Of a stretch of DNA of 6,060 nt, positions 1 to 4,877 are shown in pieces. A program made the position numbers and the translations under genes. The DNA comes from Halomonas sp. (GTDB taxonomy: Bacteria > Pseudomonadota > Gammaproteobacteria > Pseudomonadales > Halomonadaceae). The notes under the pieces were generated by a model. The model worked only from the letters and a program-made list of their open reading frames with translations, was not told the origin of the DNA and did not search any database. The stretch lies in NCBI GenBank assembly GCA_007116835.1, contig SKHS01000207.1:1-6060 (forward strand), read 5' to 3'. Numbering within the stretch: position 1 is the stretch's first letter; the number at the start of each line of letters is the position of its first letter.

Positions 1-1
1 C

Positions 2-679
2 TCTCTTACCTCATGGGTGGTGCAAGACACCTACCATAATATCTATACCCTTAATGTGGCGGACAATGGGGATGTGCCTGCTGAGTTTCTGATCGATGAT
101 GCTGCAAGCATCGTGATTATCGATGATCCGCTCGACAGTGACGATGAGCAGGATCTGAATATTGCCTTTACGGTTAATGGCTACGAGCACCAACCGGGTG
201 CTGAAGCCGGTGGCAGCGTTGACCAACTGGCCAAGACTTATACGGTGAATGGCCAGCCCGATGGCGAGGTGATGAGCATTACTGACTTCCGTGTTGGTGA
301 TGTGCCAGGTGCCGATGAGCTGCGCGTTGATTTGACCGCCGAAGAGTTTGCTGCGCTGCGCGGCGATGGCTCTGGGTTGGTCATCAGTGGTGAGGTGCAG
401 GCACTAGACGTCAATGACGCGTTTGTCGTGTTCACCACCGCTGAGTTCGAAAGCGGCGTTGATTGGTTTGATCAACTGGGCCTTGAAACCGGCGACGTGG
501 TATATCTCTTAGCAGGCGATGGCAATACGCCAGACATCGACGATGATGCCTTGCTACAGCGTATTGAAGCACTTTCAAACAGTACGTTTGACGCTGATAC
601 GCTGGCAACGTTTGAAAATATTAATCTGGGCGACTTTGATAACGTTAATTGGAACACCAATTACAATACGTTTGCTTAA
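2..679 (+). CDS. C-terminal part of a highly acidic protein of unknown function (5' end outside window)
   Basis: The reading frame is open to the left edge and ends at TAA 677-679, so about 225 residues of a longer protein are visible. A GTG at 17 could be a start, but no ribosome binding site can be judged there and the frame continues upstream, so a partial gene is the better reading. I do not recognise the family. Composition is extreme: by hand count about 46 Asp/Glu against 5 Lys/Arg, with Asp clusters such as IDDPLDSDDEQD and PDIDDD. The rest is rich in Val, Ala, Gly, Asn and Thr, with no Cys and no obvious membrane segment. The C-terminus (DFDNVNWNTNYNTFA) is Asn-rich and lacks basic residues. 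This fits an extracellular or Ca2+-binding protein of a halophile, possibly the end of a large secreted or type I-exported protein, but no canonical RTX nonapeptide is present. It is followed by a probable terminator, so it is likely separate from the downstream genes. Confidence 0.75.
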   Translation, partial: SLTSWVVQDTYHNIYTLNVADNGDVPAEFLIDDAASIVIIDDPLDSDDEQDLNIAFTVNGYEHQPGAEAGGSVDQLAKTYTVNGQPDGEVMSITDFRVGDVPGADELRVDLTAEEFAALRGDGSGLVISGEVQALDVNDAFVVFTTAEFESGVDWFDQLGLETGDVVYLLAGDGNTPDIDDDALLQRIEALSNSTFDADTLATFENINLGDFDNVNWNTNYNTFA

Positions 680-705
680 CGTCCGTATCAGGGGGGCGGC
701 CCGCC

Positions 706-754
706 CAGCTGACGCCATTCGCGTATGAATGGCGTTGTTTGCACAGCTGTTTTT
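706..754 (+). terminator. Probable intrinsic terminator after the acidic-protein gene
   Basis: A perfect 9-bp stem pairs ACGCCATTC (712-720) with GAATGGCGT (727-735) around a 6-nt loop. It is followed by the weakly T-rich TGTTTG. An outer pairing of CAGCTG (706-711) with CAGCTG (744-749), leaving an 8-nt one-sided bulge, would put the end of the structure directly before TTTTT (750-754). The site lies 27 bp after the stop codon of the acidic gene and well before the regulator gene, as expected of a terminator. The bulge and short T-run make its efficiency uncertain. Confidence 0.6.
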
Positions 755-761
755 CCTGAAA

Positions 762-781
762 AGAAAGCGTTGATGCTTTCT
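762..781. repeat. Short inverted repeat upstream of the AraC-family gene
   Basis: AGAAAGC (762-768) and GCTTTCT (775-781) form a perfect 7-bp inverted repeat around a 6-bp spacer. If the -10 proposed at 805-810 is real, this lies roughly 35-55 bp upstream of the transcription start, a position where a regulator could bind. It could equally be a chance match or a small hairpin. Confidence 0.3.
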
Positions 782-804
782 CGCTTTTCCATGGGCAGCC
801 GTTT

Positions 805-810
805 TATAGT
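805..810 (+). promoter_or_regulatory. Candidate -10 element for the AraC-family gene
   Basis: TATAGT matches the sigma-70 -10 consensus at 5 of 6 positions and lies 27 bp before the ATG at 838, giving a leader of about 20 nt. No good -35 is found: the hexamer at 18-bp spacing (TCGCTT, 781-786) matches poorly, and TTGATG at 770-775 is too far away. If this promoter is used, it may need an activator. Confidence 0.3.
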
Positions 811-837
811 GGCGCTGTTAACGTCACACCGAACGGT

Positions 838-1611
838 ATGTCCATGGGTCAGTTTGAGCTGCATAATCGTAATTTAGCCCCTGAGCAGGTGTCCCACGCC
901 CACGACTTTCACCAGTTAATTCTGGCAACGTGTGGCGTGACGGAACTGGCGATGGAAGGGCACAGCGAGCGCGTTACGGCACGTCGTGGCTGCTTGATTC
1001 CGTCGTCCCGTCACCATGAGTACCAAGGCGATGGTAGCAATCGCACGCTGGTGTTGGATATTCCTGTTAAGCACCTGGCGGTTCTAGAGAAAGGCAGTGA
1101 AATTGAGCGGTTGTTCGATAGGCCGCGTTTTTTCACCGTGCCCCCGGCACTTAATCAGCTTACCCATGCGCTGGCGCATCAGCTGGAGCAGTGTCCTGCG
1201 CTGCAAAATGAAATTGCCGTGCTGCTGCTGCGGGCGCTGTATATGTACCTTCAAGATGAGCCTAAGCAGGTCGCCGATAAAATTGGCGCTCGCTGTATTA
1301 GTGAACGGCTGGATCTAGAACGCCTGGATGCATGGCTGGATCAGCACTTAGCGGACGATATTCGGGTTGAGCAATTAGCCGCGTTATGTGCGCTCAGCCC
1401 AGGCCATTTTCATGCCTGCTTTCGAGAGCTAACCGGGGTGACACCCTTAGCATATGTGCAGCGCAGGCGGCTTGAGCACGCGCGTACCCTGGTTCGCCAC
1501 AGCACGCTAAGCCTAGGTCATATTGCTATGCTGGTCGGTTTTCGCGACCAAGGCAGTTTTTCACGCGCTTACCGGCGCTACTTTGAAATTGCTCCCTCCT
1601 CCGATCGTTAG
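838..1611 (+). CDS. AraC-family transcriptional regulator with cupin-like sensor domain
   Basis: This 257-residue protein is a typical length for the family. Residues about 15-80 form a cupin-like sensor half: HAHDFHQLILATCG, then G-C-L-I-P-S-S-R-H-H-E-Y and LVLDIP, matching the usual pattern of His-rich first strand, 'G..lIP...HH' and hydrophobic strand. Residues about 160-257 form the DNA-binding half. The first helix-turn-helix is VEQLAALCALSPGHFHACFRE (about 177-197), followed by the linker helix QRRRLEHARTLV. The second is LGHIAMLVGFRDQGSFSRAYRRYF (about 226-249), with the hallmark 'IA...GF.dqs.FsR.yrr.F'. The protein stops eight residues later, slightly short of the usual 'sPs.yR' tail. 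The ATG at 838 has no clear Shine-Dalgarno; ATG 844 is an alternative start. The gene lies directly upstream of, and in the same direction as, the Rid/reductase/TRAP genes, so it probably controls them, sensing a small molecule through the cupin half. That target is inferred from position only. Confidence 0.9.
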   Translation: MSMGQFELHNRNLAPEQVSHAHDFHQLILATCGVTELAMEGHSERVTARRGCLIPSSRHHEYQGDGSNRTLVLDIPVKHLAVLEKGSEIERLFDRPRFFTVPPALNQLTHALAHQLEQCPALQNEIAVLLLRALYMYLQDEPKQVADKIGARCISERLDLERLDAWLDQHLADDIRVEQLAALCALSPGHFHACFRELTGVTPLAYVQRRRLEHARTLVRHSTLSLGHIAMLVGFRDQGSFSRAYRRYFEIAPSSDR

Positions 1612-1648
1612 CCGTCATTGCAACGCCCATGGCCCGCTATGTGTTAAC

Positions 1649-1733
1649 GCTGACAGAGTTTTAAAACTGACAGAGTTTCAAGGCTGACAGAGTTTCAAGG
1701 CTGACAGAGTTTCAAGGCTGACAGAGTTTCAAT
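1649..1733. repeat. Tandem array of five 17-bp direct repeats in the regulator-rid intergenic region
   Basis: The unit GCTGACAGAGTTTCAAG occurs at 1649, 1666, 1683, 1700 and 1717 with an exact 17-bp period. Copies 3 and 4 are identical. Copies 2 and 5 differ only at the unit ends. Copy 1 diverges after GAGTTT (ends TTAAA). A further core CAGAGTTTC recurs at 1752-1760, 30 bp after the last core and out of period. The array ends about 93 bp before the rid start codon. Each unit contains CTGACA, a 5/6 match to a -35 hexamer, and the reverse strand reads CTTGAAACTCTGTCAGC. It may be an operator array for the adjacent AraC-type regulator or another protein, or simply a slippage-prone minisatellite. 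Confidence 0.95.
1657..1668. repeat. 12-bp perfect palindrome inside the repeat array
   Basis: AGTTTTAAAACT is its own reverse complement. It spans the junction of repeat copies 1 and 2 and arises because copy 1 ends in TTTTAAA where other copies have TTTCAAG. It is absent from the other junctions. It could be a dimeric regulator site or an AT-rich melting point, but 12 bp can also arise by chance. Confidence 0.5.
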
Positions 1734-1815
1734 ACTTACGGGCAAATGTTGCAGAGTTTCGGGCAAGCGCATCACGCCTCATCGTCGTAATCTCAAGAGG
1801 AACCCTACCTTCCTT

Positions 1816-1821
1816 GGAGAG
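1816..1821 (+). promoter_or_regulatory. Ribosome binding site of the Rid-family gene
   Basis: GGAGAG lies 5 nt before the ATG at 1827 and fixes that start. An additional AAGAGGAA stretch further upstream (1795-1802) is too far away to serve this start. No convincing -10/-35 pair was found between the repeat array and this site, so the operon promoter remains unplaced. Confidence 0.7.
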
Positions 1822-1826
1822 ACACC

Positions 1827-2183
1827 ATGAGCGTTACCTATCAAGACAGTAATACCCGTATGAGCCAAGTCGCGGTGCATAACGGCACCGTGTATCTCGC
1901 CGGTCAAGTGCCTAGCGATGCGACGGCTGATATGCGTGGCCAGACCGAGCAGGTACTGGCGCGCATTGATCAGCTGCTTGCCCAGGCTGGCACCTCGAAA
2001 GAGCAGCTTATCTCGGCTCAGATTTGGGTCACCAGTATGGCCGAATTTGATCAAATGAATGCCGCTTGGGACGCTTGGGTTGTGCCAGGGCGTCCGCCGG
2101 TGCGTGCAGCCATTGAAGCCAAGCTTGCTAAGCCGGAATGGAAAGTGGAAATCATGGTCGTCGCCGCGCTGCCGGAGGCTTGA
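1827..2183 (+). CDS. Rid-family (YjgF/YER057c/UK114) protein, YoaB-like subgroup; probable enamine/imine deaminase
   Basis: The 118-residue product has the full length of a single-domain Rid protein. Family features are visible in order: VAVHNGTVYLAGQVP (about 15-29), the QTEQVLARIDQLLAQAGTSKEQLISAQIWVT helix-strand region, NAAWDAWVVPG (78-88), and the C-terminal PPVRAAIEAKLAKPEWKVEIMVVAA. Arg93 in 'PPVR' aligns with the arginine of RidA (Arg105 in the enteric protein) that binds the substrate carboxylate, so imine/enamine hydrolysis is possible. From memory the 'MN.AWDAWVV.G..PVR' segment is close to E. coli YoaB, a Rid paralogue of unsettled role, so classical RidA activity on 2-aminoacrylate is not assured. 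These proteins act in the cytosol, usually as trimers. The stop codon lies 1 nt before the next gene's ATG, indicating translational coupling to the mu-crystallin-family enzyme. That pairing suggests the protein clears reactive imine intermediates of the same pathway. Confidence 0.9.
   Translation: MSVTYQDSNTRMSQVAVHNGTVYLAGQVPSDATADMRGQTEQVLARIDQLLAQAGTSKEQLISAQIWVTSMAEFDQMNAAWDAWVVPGRPPVRAAIEAKLAKPEWKVEIMVVAALPEA
2174..2178 (+). promoter_or_regulatory. Ribosome binding site that sets the start of the mu-crystallin-family gene
   Basis: GGAGG sits inside the last codons of the Rid gene, 6 nt before ATG 2185. It supports that start over an in-frame ATG at 2059, which would add 42 unrelated residues lying entirely over the Rid gene. 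Confidence 0.8.
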
Positions 2184-2184
2184 T

Positions 2185-3144
2185 ATGCAGGTTGTGTCTG
2201 CGGCGGAAGTGGAGCGCTATCTAACCTGGGAAGGTTTGATTAAGCGGCTACACGCTACCTTTGTGAACGGCGTTGAATCTCCGCCACGCCATCATCACGC
2301 GATGCATCGCCCTGACGGCGAAGCCACTATGCTGCTGATGCCTGCCTGGGAAGCGGCAGGCTATATCGGCGTCAAAATGGTCAACGTTTTTCCGCAAAAC
2401 GCCCAGCACAACCTACCCGCTATTTCTGGGCTTTATTTACTCAGCGAAGGGAAGCATGGTCAACCGCTGGCCTGCATTGATGGCAGTGAACTGACCCGGC
2501 GGCGTACGGCGGCTGCCTCTGCTTTGGCTGCACAGGTATTGGCCAACGAAACAGCAGAAACCCTGCTGGTGGTAGGCACCGGTAAGTTAGCACCCATGGT
2601 CATCGAAGCCCATGCCAGCGTGCGCCCGATAAAGCGCGTGTTGGTGTGGGGCAGAAATGCTAAGAAAGCCACTGCTATTGCCGAGACCTATGCCGACCGT
2701 TTCGATACCCAAGCCGTTGGCGATTTGCAAGACGCCGTTGCCCAGGCCGACATCATCAGCTGTGTCACGCTTTCCACCACGCCTTTAATTAAAGGCGAGT
2801 GGTTAACACCAGGCACCCACGTCGACCTTATCGGTGCTTTCCGCCCCCAAATGCGCGAGACCGACGCTGAGTGCCTACGCCGAGCTGATGTGTTTGTGGA
2901 TACCTACGCAGGCGCTAAGGGTGAAGCTGGCGATATTCTACAGGCGATTGACGAAGGTGCGTTCCGTTTTGATGAGATCAAGGCAGAGCTCGCCGAGGTG
3001 CTTGCAGAAACGAAGCCGGGTCGTTGCTCTGCAGATGCGATCACGCTGTTTAAATCAGTGGGCGCATCGCTTGAAGACTTAGCAGCCGCTATTGAGGTGT
3101 GGGAAGCCGTGAACGGCAACAATAATAACGAAACGCAAAAGTAA
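2185..3144 (+). CDS. Ornithine cyclodeaminase/mu-crystallin family NAD(P)-dependent oxidoreductase, probably an imine (ketimine) reductase
   Basis: From ATG 2185 the product has 319 residues, the usual family length. Landmarks are GVKMVNVFPQN with the conserved Lys64, the ACIDGSELTRRRTAAASALAA block (about 97-116; Arg107 is the conserved substrate-binding position), the Rossmann nucleotide-binding loop LLVVGTGKLAP (127-137), WGRNAKKA (155-162), the ADIISCVT strand, and a C-terminal ITLFKSVGASLEDLAAA. Where true ornithine cyclodeaminase has a catalytic Asp (Asp228 in the Pseudomonas enzyme, motif GGDCPGKTE), this protein reads GAFRPQMRE, with Phe219 at the Asp position. That argues against cyclodeamination and for a reductase such as delta1-pyrroline-2-carboxylate/delta1-piperideine-2-carboxylate reductase or a ketimine reductase. 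From memory, WGRNAKK and SAD.ITLFKSVG.. also occur in characterised pyrroline-2-carboxylate reductases. The gene is coupled to the Rid gene and sits 56 bp before dctP. Alanine dehydrogenase or an ectoine-utilisation (EutC-like) role are alternatives. The Asn-rich tail (NGNNNNETQK) is probably disordered. Confidence 0.87.
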   Translation: MQVVSAAEVERYLTWEGLIKRLHATFVNGVESPPRHHHAMHRPDGEATMLLMPAWEAAGYIGVKMVNVFPQNAQHNLPAISGLYLLSEGKHGQPLACIDGSELTRRRTAAASALAAQVLANETAETLLVVGTGKLAPMVIEAHASVRPIKRVLVWGRNAKKATAIAETYADRFDTQAVGDLQDAVAQADIISCVTLSTTPLIKGEWLTPGTHVDLIGAFRPQMRETDAECLRRADVFVDTYAGAKGEAGDILQAIDEGAFRFDEIKAELAEVLAETKPGRCSADAITLFKSVGASLEDLAAAIEVWEAVNGNNNNETQK

Positions 3145-3200
3145 CTCGTGGAAACGCCAGCCATAACGCAAACCAGCCAATAATCAAAACGAGGTCAGTT

Positions 3201-4274
3201 ATGAAATCTACACACGCTTTTCTAATGGCTGCTATGGCCGCACTACCGTTGGCCATCGCCAGTGCTAATGCGCAAGCGCAGTCTTATGAAATGGTCATCG
3301 CCACGCAGCTGCCTGAAGATATGCGCAATAATGAAATCTATCCGGCACTGGTGCACTTCAAAAACCTTGTAGAAGCGCGCACCGATGGTGACCTTGAAGT
3401 GACGATCTTTGGCGGTGGCCAGCTAGGGTCGGAAGTGGAAAATGGCTCAGAGGTGCAGGGCGGGCGTACCCTTCAGTCGACCATTATGTCAGCGGGCGCA
3501 ATGTCGTCATTCTATCAAGATTACCAAGCGGTAACGGCTCCGTTTTTGTTTACCAGCTGGCGTCAGGCGTGGAGCTTCTTTGACAGCGAATGGTTTGCAG
3601 ACTTTATGTCTGGCACCGTTGATGCTGCCAATATGCGCTACTTAGGCACCTTTGATGATGGCGGTGGCTTTGTTGCCTTCACCAATAACGTGCGTTTGAT
3701 TGAGACCATGGAAGATCTAGAAGGGCTCAATATCCGTACCGAAGAGAACCCCGCCCACGTCGCCATCATGCGCTCGCTTGGTGCGTCTGCTACACCGCTG
3801 CCTTGGGGCGAGCTGATTACGGCGCTGGAAACCGGCCTTGCCGATGGCCAGTTCAATGCTCCTGTGCTGAACACCACGTTCAACTTTGATGCAGTGACCG
3901 ATTACACCACGCTGACCGGCCATGTCTACAACAGTGCTCCCTGGGTAGTTAGCGAGTCCTGGTATCAGTCATTACCCGAAGAGCACCAGCAGGCGCTGAT
4001 CAGCTCTGCCCGAGAAGCCATTCAGCTAAGCCACGGTATGTCGGGTGCGCTTGCCACCGCGAGCTGGGTGGCGTCCTGTGAACGTTTCGAAGCCTGCTAC
4101 CTAATGCCCGATGCCGAGCGTGAGCGGATGGCAGAGGTGGCGCGCCCCGCTTGGCAAGAATGGATCGTCAACGACTTTGGTATGGATGAAGCCCGTGTTC
4201 AGGGTCTGCTAGACGAAGTTGAGCGGGTGGGTCAGCAGCTTGCTGACGATGACCTGCGCATTTACGGCCAGTAA
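3201..4274 (+). CDS. dctP: TRAP transporter substrate-binding protein, DctP family
   Basis: This 357-residue periplasmic protein captures the substrate and delivers it to the DctQM permease. The start ATG 3201 has GAGG at 3191-3194. The N-terminus is a Sec signal peptide: a Lys, a hydrophobic run (AFLMAAMAALPLAIA), then ANA or AQA for cleavage near residue 24 or 26. Family motifs include FGGGQLGSEVENGSEVQGG (70-88), VTAPFLF (111-117), LNIRTEENP (176-184), with Arg179 at the conserved carboxylate-binding position, ATPLPWGELITALETGLADGQFNAP (197-221) with Asn219, and SESWYQSLPEEHQQAL (251-266). The conserved Arg implies an organic acid or amino/imino acid ligand. Two cysteines (Cys293 and Cys299) are spaced to form a possible disulfide after export. 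Mature length is typical. Neighbouring catabolic genes suggest that the ligand is the substrate of the Rid/reductase pathway. An ectoine-type ligand (as for TeaA) cannot be excluded, but resemblance to TeaA by eye is only at family level. Confidence 0.95.
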   Translation: MKSTHAFLMAAMAALPLAIASANAQAQSYEMVIATQLPEDMRNNEIYPALVHFKNLVEARTDGDLEVTIFGGGQLGSEVENGSEVQGGRTLQSTIMSAGAMSSFYQDYQAVTAPFLFTSWRQAWSFFDSEWFADFMSGTVDAANMRYLGTFDDGGGFVAFTNNVRLIETMEDLEGLNIRTEENPAHVAIMRSLGASATPLPWGELITALETGLADGQFNAPVLNTTFNFDAVTDYTTLTGHVYNSAPWVVSESWYQSLPEEHQQALISSAREAIQLSHGMSGALATASWVASCERFEACYLMPDAERERMAEVARPAWQEWIVNDFGMDEARVQGLLDEVERVGQQLADDDLRIYGQ

Positions 4275-4291
4275 GACTTAGCGACGGATAA

Positions 4292-4320
4292 ACGCTGGGG
4301 TAGTCACTGCACCCCAGCGT
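4292..4320 (+). other. Perfect 10-bp stem-loop between dctP and dctQ
   Basis: ACGCTGGGGT (4292-4301) pairs perfectly with ACCCCAGCGT (4311-4320) around a 9-nt loop, giving a G+C-rich hairpin 17 nt after the dctP stop. No T-run follows; the next bases are GAGGAATCAC, the dctQ ribosome binding site, directly abutting the stem. It is therefore unlikely to be a full terminator. It may protect the 3' end of a dctP-only transcript so that binding protein exceeds permease, or limit ribosome access to dctQ. Confidence 0.8.
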
Positions 4321-4331
4321 GAGGAATCACG

Positions 4332-4877
4332 ATGAGCGTTTTACTCCCATTACGCCGCCTGAGCGATCACGTCAATCAGGTGGCAATTGTGGTATGCGTT
4401 GGCTGCATCTTATCAATGCTAGGCATTTCCTTTACTGCTTTTCTTTATAAGCTGTTTACCGGCAGCACACTGAGTTGGACCTACTCGTTGGCTCGGCTAT
4501 TTCTGCCGTGGATAGGCTTTCTCTCTATGACCATTTCACTGCGCTATGGCGAGCACGTGGCGATGACACTGTTAGTGCGTAGCCTGCCAAAAATCATGGT
4601 GAAAATAGCGGCGGTGATGTGCCTAGCCATTATTGGCTTGTTTGCACTGATGCTCACCTGGTATGGCTGGGGCTACTTCACCAATGCGACCCAGGTTTAC
4701 ATGGTGTCGGATCAAATCCGTATTCCTAGCAAAGTAACCGCCATTGTTGTTCCCATTAGCGGTGTGATTATGTTGCTGCACTTGGTGCATGGCTTTGCGT
4801 TGCTTGAGCACTTCACGAGCGATCGCGAAGTGATCGACGAGCTTCTTGAGAGCGCTGAAGGGGAGACTCGCTCATGA
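4332..4877 (+). CDS. dctQ: TRAP transporter small permease subunit, DctQ family
   Basis: The 181-residue inner-membrane protein has the four helices of the family, at about 17-40, 52-70, 91-113 and 135-157. It pairs with the large permease to form the sodium-driven transport unit. The signature region is recognisable as LSWTYSLARLFLPWIGFLSMTISLRYGEHVAM (about 47-78), matching the family pattern 'W...lar....W..flg......g.H'. The acidic pair often found just after the first Trp is replaced by Tyr-Ser. The charged tail DREVIDELLESAEGETR should be cytoplasmic. ATG 4332 has GAGGAA 5 nt upstream, immediately after the hairpin described separately. The stop overlaps the dctM start by four bases (ATGA, 4874-4877), so the two permease subunits are translationally coupled. 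Confidence 0.93.
   Translation: MSVLLPLRRLSDHVNQVAIVVCVGCILSMLGISFTAFLYKLFTGSTLSWTYSLARLFLPWIGFLSMTISLRYGEHVAMTLLVRSLPKIMVKIAAVMCLAIIGLFALMLTWYGWGYFTNATQVYMVSDQIRIPSKVTAIVVPISGVIMLLHLVHGFALLEHFTSDREVIDELLESAEGETRS

Noticed and set aside
2..679. RTX toxin/adhesin identity for the acidic protein
   Set aside because: There is no GGxGxDxUx nonapeptide. Acidic composition alone is also expected of many halophile surface proteins.
1649..1760. CRISPR array or plasmid-type iterons
   Set aside because: The repeats are head-to-tail with no variable spacers, so this is not CRISPR. No replication initiator gene or DnaA-box cluster is visible, so there is no support for an origin even though 17 bp is within the iteron size range.
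1749..1793. Sigma-70 promoter using TTGCAG (1749) and TAATCT (1788)
   Set aside because: The spacing is 33 bp and the hexamers are poor, so it cannot be supported.
2059..2184. Longer N-terminus for the mu-crystallin-family gene, starting at an in-frame ATG at 2059
   Set aside because: The extra 42 residues lie wholly over the Rid gene, are Arg/Cys-rich and unlike the family. ATG 2185 has a well-placed GGAGG and gives the expected length.
4292..4320. Rho-independent terminator after dctP
   Set aside because: The stem is strong, but no T-run follows and the dctQ ribosome binding site begins immediately, so complete termination is unlikely.
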